Under the pieces are notes generated by a model. The model saw nothing but the letters and a program-made list of their open reading frames with translations. It was not told the origin of the DNA and ran no database searches. A program made the position numbers and the translations under genes. From Seleniivibrio sp. (GTDB lineage Bacteria; Chrysiogenota; Deferribacteres; Deferribacterales; Geovibrionaceae), in the NCBI RefSeq assembly GCF_021209385.1, contig NZ_JAJOIL010000021.1:1-64000 (forward strand): DNA of 64,000 nucleotides, read 5' to 3'. Shown here in pieces: positions 1 to 7,952 of this stretch. How positions within the stretch are numbered: position 1 is the first letter of the stretch; the number at the start of each line of letters is the position of its first letter.

Positions 1-42
1 TGTTTTTTGTTCGGCTGTAAACTGCCGCCTCGTTCTGCTCAT
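1..42 (-). mobile_element. Start of an IS3-family transposase OrfA (partial)
   Basis: An ATG at 42 with a GGAGG Shine-Dalgarno five bases upstream opens a frame running off the window. The 14 visible residues (MSRTRRQFTAEQKT) match the typical N terminus of IS3-group OrfA helix-turn-helix proteins, which begin with a basic patch followed by 'F(T/S)xEqK'. Only the first codons are present, so the family assignment rests on this signature. The element's terminal inverted repeat should lie within about 100 bases upstream (43-140), but no end could be fixed without the other end. Confidence 0.5.
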
Positions 43-616
43 CTGAACCTCCGATTTCTATTAGTATTTCATATCTATATTTACTTAGAAATACTTTTCT
101 GCTGTCTGAAATCTTGGGTCCACTATATCTTTTGTCAGTTGTTTTAGTGTATTTATTTAAAGATTTTAGTATTTCGTCAATACGATATTGGATTTTTTGG
201 ATATCAAATAAAATGTTTTCTTTACTCGCTTTATGTCCTGTAATTAGTTTTTCAAATTCAATTTCAATTCCATTCTTTTTTTCTGATAGTTCATTAAATT
301 CTGCTGAAAGTTGGTCTATTATTTTGCTTGCTCTCTTTTGAAGTGACCTAGCGGTATAGCTAGCAAAAACACCAGCGATACCAATTGTCACACCTGCAAT
401 AGCTAATACAGCACCAAAGATATTTATATAGCGGTCAATATGTTTTTCGAGATCATCAATCTTAGTTTCCAAAAGTTCCATCTTGTTGTTTGCGACAGAA
501 TTGCTTTGAGGAATGTTTTGAGTGATATTTTGATTATTAGGTTTTGTTGCCACGTTGGCTGACGAGATACCGAAGCAAACAAAAAGTATTGTGATTAAAA
601 GTATCGTTTTGTGCAT
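1..616 (-). CDS. Signal-peptide / coiled-coil membrane protein, 3' end beyond window
   Basis: Open from an ATG at 616 to the window edge, about 205 codons with no stop. Residues 1-21 look like a signal peptide (hydrophobic core ending near SSANVA). A short Asn/Gln-rich stretch, a predicted coiled coil (about 45-65), one strong membrane segment (about 66-90, rich in Ala/Gly/Ile/Val) and a long charged helical region follow. No family was recognised. Base composition is much more AT-rich than the neighbours, which suggests acquired DNA. The last 14 codons overlap, in another frame, the start of an IS3-type orfA, so the natural C terminus has probably been replaced by the element. A sequence resembling TTGATA-17-TATTTT lies just upstream (622-650), but its spacing to the ATG would make the message nearly leaderless, so it is not claimed as a promoter. 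Confidence 0.5.
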   Translation of the reverse strand, partial: MHKTILLITILFVCFGISSANVATKPNNQNITQNIPQSNSVANNKMELLETKIDDLEKHIDRYINIFGAVLAIAGVTIGIAGVFASYTARSLQKRASKIIDQLSAEFNELSEKKNGIEIEFEKLITGHKASKENILFDIQKIQYRIDEILKSLNKYTKTTDKRYSGPKISDSRKVFLSKYRYEILIEIGGSDEQNEAAVYSRTKN

Positions 617-662
617 AAAGAAAAATATCAGGAGATTAATGAATTATCAAGAGAAGTTAGAT

Positions 663-842
663 TTAGACTGCTTCGTCAACCTTCGGTTTCCTCGCAGAGA
701 CGGAATCCTGTTCGTTACTGACTATTGATCGGATCATAGCCATTACCTCATCGTGCGAAACCCTCTCGGATGTTTTTTGCGCTTCGGATTCAGCTTCAAA
801 AACCTTTTTATATAACTTTTGCCTTGCTTTCTTTTCTGTCAT
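663..842 (-). CDS. Small 59-aa protein, antitoxin-like tail, last gene of signalling operon
   Basis: The ATG at 842 follows the stop of the REC-GGDEF gene by six bases, so translation is probably coupled; no strong ribosome site is seen. The 59 residues are highly charged and helical. The segment SHDEVMAMIRSIV resembles the C-terminal 'hxEVM' helix of many RelB/ParD-like antitoxins and plasmid-stability determinants, but no toxin gene lies beside it and no DNA-binding domain is evident. The final 13 residues are encoded by a half copy of the dispersed palindromic repeat (665-703), which also supplies the stop codon. It may be a degraded antitoxin remnant or a small adaptor of the signalling operon. 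Confidence 0.4.
   Translation of the reverse strand: MTEKKARQKLYKKVFEAESEAQKTSERVSHDEVMAMIRSIVSNEQDSVSARKPKVDEAV
665..703. repeat. Dispersed palindromic repeat, half copy A
   Basis: On the minus strand this begins CCGTCTCTGCGAGGAAAC and ends in GAAGCAGTCT, matching one arm of the repeats at 48362-48474, 53889-53976 and 61692-61770. Only one arm is present. It lies inside the 3' end of the 59-aa ORF. Confidence 0.55.
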
Positions 843-848
843 AGAAAC

Positions 849-1799
849 TTATTCAGCCATTACTACTTTGTTGCGTCCGGTCTGTTTGCCTGTGTATAGG
901 GCGTCGTCGGCTTTTTTTATGCTGTGTTCGATGCCGCTTCCTTTGTCGAAACGGGACACCCCGAACGTCATGGTTACGCTGAAATGTTCACCTGCAAAGG
1001 ACATCACAGCGCTTTTGACAGCTTCACGCAGTTTTTCCGCCACTGCCACAGCTTTATCAAGATCTGTCTGAGGCAACATTATCAGAAATTCCTCACCGCC
1101 CCAGCGTGAAATGACATCCTGCTGCCGCAGGTTTGTGCGCATTATATCTGAAATGGTTTTGAGAACATAGTCGCCTGCATCGTGTCCGTAGGTGTCGTTC
1201 ACCTTCTTAAAAAAGTCTATGTCGCACATTATCAGTGAAAAATATCCGCCGTTGCGGTCGCATCGCGAAACCTCTATAAGCATCAGATTCATTATGCTTC
1301 TGCGGTTGGCAAGCCCCGTCAGCGAGTCTGTGAGCGCGAGTTTTTCTATGGTTTCGTATGCCTGCTGGAGTTCTTTGTTCTTGTCCTCAAGCATGTCTCT
1401 GGAAAGTTTCAGGTCGAGGTGCGTACGGATACGCATCAGAAGTTCCTGTTCGTGGAATGGTTTTGATATATAGTCCACGCCGCCCGCTTCAAACCCCATC
1501 ACAGCGTCTTCCGCTTCAGTCTTTGCGGTTATGAAGATTACGGGAATGTTCTCGGTGGCAGGGTCTTTTTTGAGCTGTCTGCACACCTCATATCCGTCCA
1601 TGTCCGGCATCATGACATCCAGAAGTACCATATCCGGCTTTTTCGCACTTATAAATTCAAGCGCTTCAAATCCGTTCATGGCAAACGCCAGCCCGTAGGT
1701 TGTATTCTCTCTTAAAATGTTGCCCAATACTTTCAGATTCTGCGGGTTGTCGTCCACAATCAGTACGAGCGTTTTGTTGTATTGTGTTTCAGCGCTCAT
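849..1799 (-). CDS. Response regulator with GGDEF diguanylate cyclase (PleD-like layout)
   Basis: Predicted cytoplasmic response regulator that makes cyclic di-GMP from two GTP when phosphorylated. Receiver domain at residues 8-128 with the acidic pair D16/D17, phosphoacceptor D61 (VLLDVMMPDMDG), switch T91 and K113. A coiled-coil linker (130-155) leads into a GGDEF domain (155-315) with an intact GGEEF active loop (234-238) and the RxxD inhibitory site (RQQD, 225-228) at the canonical five-residue spacing, so product inhibition is likely. It overlaps the upstream hybrid kinase gene by one base (TAATG), which points to that kinase, or the two beyond it, as the phosphodonor. Length is normal for the REC-GGDEF class. 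Confidence 0.93.
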   Translation of the reverse strand: MSAETQYNKTLVLIVDDNPQNLKVLGNILRENTTYGLAFAMNGFEALEFISAKKPDMVLLDVMMPDMDGYEVCRQLKKDPATENIPVIFITAKTEAEDAVMGFEAGGVDYISKPFHEQELLMRIRTHLDLKLSRDMLEDKNKELQQAYETIEKLALTDSLTGLANRRSIMNLMLIEVSRCDRNGGYFSLIMCDIDFFKKVNDTYGHDAGDYVLKTISDIMRTNLRQQDVISRWGGEEFLIMLPQTDLDKAVAVAEKLREAVKSAVMSFAGEHFSVTMTFGVSRFDKGSGIEHSIKKADDALYTGKQTGRNKVVMAE

Positions 1800-4700
1800 T
1801 AATTCTCTTTCGTCCTTTCGTGTATTTGCCTGAAAAGCTTTTTGATTTTGCCGATTTCCATATTATCTATACAGTATCTCAGATGTTTCGACAATTCCAT
1901 TATAGCGTCATTATGCAGTTTTTGCCCTGCCGAAAAGAGCATTTGTGATATTTTTTGTGCAAACTCAAGGTCAACAACTGCTACGTTTTTGCTGAAACTG
2001 TCAATGATCTCCTGTGTTTCCCCTTTGTGAGCAAACAGTTCCCCGACCATATCCACAGATCCCGCATCGTGTGAAGGTTTCTCTTTTACGATTTTCCCCG
2101 CCTCAATGGGCAGGTATTTTGCAGAAACCTGCATAAGATGGGTAAAATCCGCAGGCTTCATAAGAAATTCATTAAAAATTCCGTCTCTGTTTGTCTCTTC
2201 ATGCGCCGCTGTCAGGGCTATCATGGGTATTTTCTTTGTTATGGAGCTGTTTTTCAGACGTTTTGCCGTTTCAAATCCGTCCATGTCAGGCATTCTGATA
2301 TCCATAATTATCAGTGACGGGACTATCTCTTCCGCTATGAGTGTCGCCGCGTTGCCGTTCTGCGCTTCAAGAACAGTTATGCCGCATCTTTCGTACATTT
2401 CCCGCAGTATGTTTCTGCTCATCTCGTCATCGTCCACTATGAGAATCCTTGCGGGTTTAAAAGTTATGTCGGGGATGTCTTTCTGCTCAGTTAATGCGTA
2501 TTGTACCGTCGGTATGCCGGGCAGATCTACTGTGAAGCTGGAACCTTTTCCGACTTCGCTGGCAACAGATATGGTGCCGCCCATCATCTGTGCAAGTTTC
2601 AGCGATATGGAAAGCCCAAGTCCCGTACCTCCGTAACGGTTGATGTTGTGGTCGTTGCGCTGGCGGAAAGGTTCGAAAATGGTCTTGAAATCCTCCGACG
2701 GTATGCCTATGCCCGAATCGGTAACAACTATCCGCAGGTTGGTTCTGCCATCTTTAACCGGTGAACAGGTAACACTGATGTTAACAAATCCTTTTTCGGT
2801 AAACTTGACTGCGTTGCCCACAAGGTTCAGCAGCACCTGACGTATCCTCGCAGCGTCAATTATGAGGGCACTGGGAACCTTTTTGTCCACGCTGCTGGTG
2901 ATGGTCACACCTTTTGTCACCGATTTCAGGGAGAAGATGCTTACGGTATCGTTGACTATCAGCCTTATGCTCGCAGGAGAGGTGCTTATGCGCGCCGCAT
3001 GAGCCTCCAGTTTTGATATATCGAGTATGTCGTTGATAAGGTTGAGCAGCGCGCGCCCGCTGGTTTTGATGGATTTTATATACGATCTTGCTTTATCGTC
3101 CTTAACGCGGGCTTCCAGAAGTTCACTGAAACCTATAACTGCGTTCAGCGGAGTGCGTATCTCATGGCTCATGTTTGCGAGGAACTCGCTCTTTGCCATG
3201 TCGGCTTTTTCCGCTTTGTCTTTTGACAGTTTAAGCGCGTCCTCATATTTCTTTCTGTCGGTGATGTTTCTTGCGATGGCGTATATGAGCCTGTTCTCTC
3301 TGTCGGCAGTGGCGTACCACGACAGCCAGATCGGTTCATTTCCGGCGGAGACGTGTTTGCTTTCATAGTCTGAAAGATTCTCACCGTTTACCAGTCTTGA
3401 TATGAATCCTGAGGCTTTTCCGGCTTCTTCACGTGAAAAGACGTCGAGGAACTTCCGTCCGGTGATACGTTCCGCAGGGATTCCTATCAGATCTTCAAAG
3501 GCTCTGTTGACATAACGGAAGCTGCCGTTGAAATCCGCAATACAGATTATGTCCCTGCTGTGTTCAAATATCCTGTCGCGCTCTGTTTTTGTGCGTTCTG
3601 CATCGGTTATATCCACAAGCTGGGCAATGAGATAAAGCGGAACGTCGTTGTCTCCGTAAGCCAGCGCCGCGCTGACGGACACTATTATAAGCCTGCCGTC
3701 CTTGTGTAAATATTTTTTGACGACAGAGTAATGGCTTTTTTTGCCGCTTATTAGTTCGTGCATAAGAGCCATTGCGTTTTCTGTGTAGTCGGAGTGCAGA
3801 AAGTCGGTGAACAGTCTGCCGTTCATTTCGCTCTGAGTGTAGCCGAGCATTGAAGCCATTGCGCGGTTGACCTGTATCAGCTCTCCCGTAAGGGAAATTA
3901 TAGCCATGCCGTTTGCAGACGATTCAAAAGCCACGCGGAATCTGTTTTCGCTGGTGCGAAGCTGCGATGTGCGCTCCTCCACCTTTTTTTCAAGCTCCGC
4001 ATTAAGACGGCTGATCTCCTCTTCCGTCTCTTTTCTCTCTTTAAGTCTCCAGACGCTTTCCAAGAAGTGTACAAGACCTATTGCCTCATTCAGGTTATAT
4101 GGCGTCTGTTTTCCGCTGAGCGAAAGGATGAGGCTCACGCCGCCCTGTGCCATCAGCGGAACGACCATTGTGTTTATTCCGTCTGTAACTATGTATGGTT
4201 CGTTATATTTCAGAACCTCTTCAAGTCCCTCAATGTCTGAGTTTCTGACAAACACAGGCTGTTGCGCAGAATACACTGTTTTGCCTTTGCCCGTGAGAGC
4301 GACGACGAGGCGCAGTTTGCCGGCTTTTTTGTCCATAATGCTGATTGAGGCTTCTTTGCTTTCCGTCTGTTCAACCGCACTGTCCAGTGCATAGTCGAGA
4401 ATGTCCTCAAATTCCGCCTCGTACATCTGTCCGAGAACGGCAAGTGAGCGGTTGCGCTTTTCGTTTATGGCTGCGAACATTTCAGTCTGGCGCTTAGCTG
4501 TGACATCCCGTGCGAAGAGCACAAGACTGGATATTTCTTCATCCTCTATTATGGGAATGACTCCGGTCTCGTATATACCGCCGAAAAGTTTTGCCTCTGT
4601 GTGTGCCGTGCGCCTGCTGCTGACGGCTTTGTCAAATTCAGCTTTAAGGATCCCGATGTCCTGTTTGCGCAGGATATCCCAGAGACAGAACCCCGTTGTT

Positions 4701-5077
4701 TTGCTTCTGTCCTTTTCCATCTCGATGAGGAAACGGGTGTTACAGTCCAGAATATTCGCTTTTTTATCCAGCATGATGACGATATCCTGCGATGCGTCGA
4801 GTATCTTGCGCAGGGCAAGCTCTTTTTCACGCAGTTGTTTTTGGATATCAAATGTTTCTGACAGAAACATTATGTTTGTGCCTGCTAGGTGTTTTGAAAT
4901 TCCATCCGATGCGGGGACTTCATGCCCCGGACGGGCGTCTATGAGGACAAGGTCATATTGTGCGGGGTGTATCCTGCTGATATTTTTTGGCGGAAACAGG
5001 TCAAATGGTACCTGACTGCCGCCTATGAGTCCCTGCGGATCGCAGGAGACCACTGCCAGTTTGAACCTGTCGGACAT
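1799..5077 (-). CDS. Soluble hybrid sensor histidine kinase (PAS-GAF-PAS-PAS-HisKA-HATPase-REC)
   Basis: A 1092-residue cytoplasmic kinase without membrane segments. The first 80 residues look like a degenerate receiver. PAS (about 85-195), GAF-like (210-345), coiled coil (350-375), PAS (375-495) and PAS (497-607) follow, then HisKA with the phosphorylated His638 in MSHEIRTPLN, an HATPase domain with DSGIGI and GGTGLGL, and a C-terminal receiver (RILIVDDD, IIMDIRMPDMDG). The last 90 residues are helical but show no obvious HPt histidine motif. It is the only kinase here of the 'SHEIRTPLN' type. The start has AAGGAG eight bases upstream. It follows the GAF kinase by 15 bases and precedes the REC-GGDEF gene with a one-base overlap, so it probably passes phosphate to that protein. 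Confidence 0.93.
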   Translation of the reverse strand: MSDRFKLAVVSCDPQGLIGGSQVPFDLFPPKNISRIHPAQYDLVLIDARPGHEVPASDGISKHLAGTNIMFLSETFDIQKQLREKELALRKILDASQDIVIMLDKKANILDCNTRFLIEMEKDRSKTTGFCLWDILRKQDIGILKAEFDKAVSSRRTAHTEAKLFGGIYETGVIPIIEDEEISSLVLFARDVTAKRQTEMFAAINEKRNRSLAVLGQMYEAEFEDILDYALDSAVEQTESKEASISIMDKKAGKLRLVVALTGKGKTVYSAQQPVFVRNSDIEGLEEVLKYNEPYIVTDGINTMVVPLMAQGGVSLILSLSGKQTPYNLNEAIGLVHFLESVWRLKERKETEEEISRLNAELEKKVEERTSQLRTSENRFRVAFESSANGMAIISLTGELIQVNRAMASMLGYTQSEMNGRLFTDFLHSDYTENAMALMHELISGKKSHYSVVKKYLHKDGRLIIVSVSAALAYGDNDVPLYLIAQLVDITDAERTKTERDRIFEHSRDIICIADFNGSFRYVNRAFEDLIGIPAERITGRKFLDVFSREEAGKASGFISRLVNGENLSDYESKHVSAGNEPIWLSWYATADRENRLIYAIARNITDRKKYEDALKLSKDKAEKADMAKSEFLANMSHEIRTPLNAVIGFSELLEARVKDDKARSYIKSIKTSGRALLNLINDILDISKLEAHAARISTSPASIRLIVNDTVSIFSLKSVTKGVTITSSVDKKVPSALIIDAARIRQVLLNLVGNAVKFTEKGFVNISVTCSPVKDGRTNLRIVVTDSGIGIPSEDFKTIFEPFRQRNDHNINRYGGTGLGLSISLKLAQMMGGTISVASEVGKGSSFTVDLPGIPTVQYALTEQKDIPDITFKPARILIVDDDEMSRNILREMYERCGITVLEAQNGNAATLIAEEIVPSLIIMDIRMPDMDGFETAKRLKNSSITKKIPMIALTAAHEETNRDGIFNEFLMKPADFTHLMQVSAKYLPIEAGKIVKEKPSHDAGSVDMVGELFAHKGETQEIIDSFSKNVAVVDLEFAQKISQMLFSAGQKLHNDAIMELSKHLRYCIDNMEIGKIKKLFRQIHERTKEN

Positions 5078-5092
5078 ATGGTACTCCTTATT

Positions 5093-6643
5093 TCAGGAGG
5101 AGATAGGTATGTGCAGTGTGAGAACAGCGCCGTTGATGCTGTTTCCGGCTGTTATTTCCCCATGCATGTGTTCCTGAACCACCAGACGGGAGATATAAAG
5201 CCCGATTCCTGTGCCTTTATCATGCATTTTTGTGGTGAAATAGGGTTCAAACACTCTGTCGATTATGTCTTCAGGGATGCCGCCGCCGTTGTCTTCAATG
5301 TCAACTACGGCTTTTTGTTCATCGCATTTAAGAGATATTCTTATAAGTCCTTTTTCGGATCTGCCGCTTTCCAGTCTGGGGAGTATCGCGTCTTTTGAGT
5401 TTGCAAGCAGATTCATAATTATCTGTTTAAACATGCCGCTGTCTCCGCGCACCAATACACGCGGCAGATTTCCGTATTGGCTGCATTCTCCAGATATCTC
5501 GGATTCGAGGAATATGCCCAGCCTGTTATACTGCACCTCGACCAGTGAGATAACTTCCTGAATGGCTGTGGCGAGGTTAAAGCTGTCCTTTTCCGAATCA
5601 CTTCGCACCAGCGTGCTGAAATCGTCTATGGTGGAGGACATGTGCATCACCAGCTTAAGGCATTTGTTCACGCTGTCCTGAAGATATTCACCGGATATCC
5701 CCTTTTCGTCGTGTTCGTCCACCATGTCCTGAATTATCATGCCGAGGGCGTTCAGCGGTTGACGCCACTGGTGTGACACGGCTTTCATCATCTGCCCCAT
5801 TGCGGCCAGCTTGCTCTGTTCGTGGAGTATGCGTTCACTCTTTCTGCGGTTTTCGGTTTCAATGACAACCCTGTTCTCAAGGGTTTCGTTGAGTTCCTGT
5901 AACGCTTTTTTCTGCTGAACGAGCAGTTTTTCTATCTTTTTGCGCTCGCTTATCTCGTTTTCAAGAAGGTCATTGGTGGCTTTAAGCTCTTTTGTGCGGT
6001 TGTATACTTCCGCCTCCAGTTTTTCGTTGAAGTTTTTCAGCTGCTGTTCGGAACCCTCCAGCTTTTTAACACTTTCTGAAAGCATTCTGTTTGTCTCTTT
6101 GTTCCGGTTGTAAAGCTCAAAGCTCTCAAGCTGATGGGCGGTTTCATTCATAAGAATGGTGATAAGGTAAAAAACAGCGTCGGGTATCTCCTCTTTCGGG
6201 GTGTTAAGCTGCCCGATGAAAAGCCCCCTTGTGCGGGAGATGGTGGAAACAGAGTGAAGCAGAATATGGGAGTTGAGAGTTTTGCTCTTTATTATAGTGG
6301 TCTTGCCTGACTTTACAGCCATGGCGAAGGTTCCGTCGATGATCAGCTTATCAGTTTCCGCCAGCAGCAGTTCCTTGTCCTCTTCTGGAAAGAAGCGGGT
6401 TGGGGTAAAGTTGCTTGAGTGTTCGTCCACAAGGAAAAATCCGCCGTTTTTAAGTCTTACAAGAGCCAGAAGTTTGTTAAAAGCGTTTTCAAGGATAACT
6501 TCGTAATTGTCGAGCTTGTTAAGGCTGGTGTTCAGATTGCGGGCGGAGCATATTGCTTCAAGAACCTTTATTGTGGTGTTCTTTTCGTTTTGCAGGTATT
6601 CGGCTTTTGCTTCTATATATTCCATATGATCTTTTTCAGTCAT
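5093..6643 (-). CDS. Soluble GAF-type sensor histidine kinase, HQWRQPLN class
   Basis: A 516-residue cytoplasmic kinase. Residues 1-180 form a GAF-like sensor; 185-285 is a long coiled coil; the HisKA box carries His291 in VSHQWRQPLNAL; the ATPase domain ends with an N box, DNGGGIP (G1) and GTGIGLYISRLVV (G2). There is no receiver domain, so phosphotransfer must go to a separate regulator, for example the REC-GGDEF protein in the same operon. The start lies three bases after the HDOD gene's stop. This H-box variant (QWRQPLN instead of HExRTPL) recurs in three other kinases of this window. Confidence 0.92.
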   Translation of the reverse strand: MTEKDHMEYIEAKAEYLQNEKNTTIKVLEAICSARNLNTSLNKLDNYEVILENAFNKLLALVRLKNGGFFLVDEHSSNFTPTRFFPEEDKELLLAETDKLIIDGTFAMAVKSGKTTIIKSKTLNSHILLHSVSTISRTRGLFIGQLNTPKEEIPDAVFYLITILMNETAHQLESFELYNRNKETNRMLSESVKKLEGSEQQLKNFNEKLEAEVYNRTKELKATNDLLENEISERKKIEKLLVQQKKALQELNETLENRVVIETENRRKSERILHEQSKLAAMGQMMKAVSHQWRQPLNALGMIIQDMVDEHDEKGISGEYLQDSVNKCLKLVMHMSSTIDDFSTLVRSDSEKDSFNLATAIQEVISLVEVQYNRLGIFLESEISGECSQYGNLPRVLVRGDSGMFKQIIMNLLANSKDAILPRLESGRSEKGLIRISLKCDEQKAVVDIEDNGGGIPEDIIDRVFEPYFTTKMHDKGTGIGLYISRLVVQEHMHGEITAGNSINGAVLTLHIPISS

Positions 6644-6646
6644 ATG

Positions 6647-7885
6647 TCACCCGAAAAAAGCGTCTTCGATCTCGTCGATCTGACGCTCGGATTGTGTTAC
6701 AACGTTTGTTATGACAGATGTTGAAATACCGAGAGCATCCCATACGTCTTTCGGTATGGAAGGCACAATGTAGGAGCTTGTTACCGGAGAACCGAAGGCT
6801 ATCGCCATGCAGTCTGCGGCGGAGGTTATGGATGCTTCGACATGAATGTTTTTAAGGCAGTGGTGGAAACGGACGTTTTTCACCAGCTGGGCAGGAAATT
6901 TCCATTTTTCAAGAAGCGCTCCGCCAACGTCAGCGTGGTCGAATCCAAGCACCTCATATTCGATGTCTGCCAGAGGTTTATGCAGTTTGTAAGAGAGAAA
7001 AAGAGTGTATGCGGATTCTTCCGGCAGTGTGCGGAATATCACCAGTCTGCCTATGTCGTGCATAAGTCCTGATACGAAAAGGCGTTCTGTGGATACTTCG
7101 TCGATGTGGGTTCCCAGAAGTCTTGCGAAAACCCCGCATGCTATGGAGTGCCGCCAGAACTTTCTCATATTGGTGAATTCCATCGGGATGCCTTTGAAGG
7201 CTTCAATGGCGGATATGCCGACCGCGAGGGTTCCGAGTTCTTTGGTGCCTATGATGGTGATAGCACGGCGGATCGAATCTATGCGTGAGGGAAAGCTGTA
7301 AAATGCGCTGTTGACTATTTTAAGAAGTTTTGCGGAGAGGCTTGTATCTTTTTCAACCACGTCCGCCATGTGAGATGCGGAGCTGGTCGGGTTTGAAAGG
7401 ACGTCTTTTATCTTGTAGTAAACGTCGGGAAAAGATGCCAGCCCGACCTCTTTTTCCACAATGGAGTCAGCTGTGACGGCGCCTTTTACAAAATTTTTCG
7501 GCAGCATTGATTCCATGATTGACGGAGGTTTCGGCAGGGCTTCCGTTCCTTTTGCCTCCACAAGACGGCATAGGATCAGTTTGTTTATTCTGTGTATCTC
7601 GCCCATTGCCGGAACAGTTGTGTCTGCATACCTGTAAAGCTGTTCCATATAGGTATCAACCGCAGTTATGGTCTCTTCACTGAATCCTGCCTGTGCTTCC
7701 AGATTCAGCGTTTCCCTGTCAAGACCGACAACATGTGCTTCGGTGATTCCCCATGAGCGGGCTATCCGAATGTGTTTATCTTCCAGTATTGAGCCGGAAC
7801 TGAGGAGAAAACGACCGTTAGGACATATTAGATCATGTTCCAGCTTCATACCCGGCTTTAAGTCGTCAATATATATCAGTCCCAT
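6647..7885 (-). CDS. HDOD-domain signalling protein
   Basis: 412 residues. The N-terminal 60 residues (YIDDLKPGMKLEHDL) resemble the small beta domain often placed before HD or HDOD modules. An HDOD domain (about 150-345) follows, with the typical 'L..FP..Y.KI..VL' start and SAKLLKIVNSAFYSFPSRI helix-loop. One HD-like pair is kept (LMHDIGRL, with a second His in FDHADVGG), although HDOD proteins generally lack phosphodiesterase activity and act as scaffolds. It lies between two histidine kinase genes, so an adaptor role in the same signalling route is the simplest inference. The start is preceded by AAGGCAG. Confidence 0.9.
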   Translation of the reverse strand: MGLIYIDDLKPGMKLEHDLICPNGRFLLSSGSILEDKHIRIARSWGITEAHVVGLDRETLNLEAQAGFSEETITAVDTYMEQLYRYADTTVPAMGEIHRINKLILCRLVEAKGTEALPKPPSIMESMLPKNFVKGAVTADSIVEKEVGLASFPDVYYKIKDVLSNPTSSASHMADVVEKDTSLSAKLLKIVNSAFYSFPSRIDSIRRAITIIGTKELGTLAVGISAIEAFKGIPMEFTNMRKFWRHSIACGVFARLLGTHIDEVSTERLFVSGLMHDIGRLVIFRTLPEESAYTLFLSYKLHKPLADIEYEVLGFDHADVGGALLEKWKFPAQLVKNVRFHHCLKNIHVEASITSAADCMAIAFGSPVTSSYIVPSIPKDVWDALGISTSVITNVVTQSERQIDEIEDAFFG

Positions 7886-7952
7886 AATCTGCCTTTCTTA
7901 TCCGTATGTTATGAAGTTATCATAATTATTGTTATAATACAAGCAGTGGTGA

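Noticed and set aside
663-842. A complete toxin-antitoxin pair
   Set aside because: Only the antitoxin-like helix is visible; the next gene is a signal-peptide membrane protein with no toxin fold.
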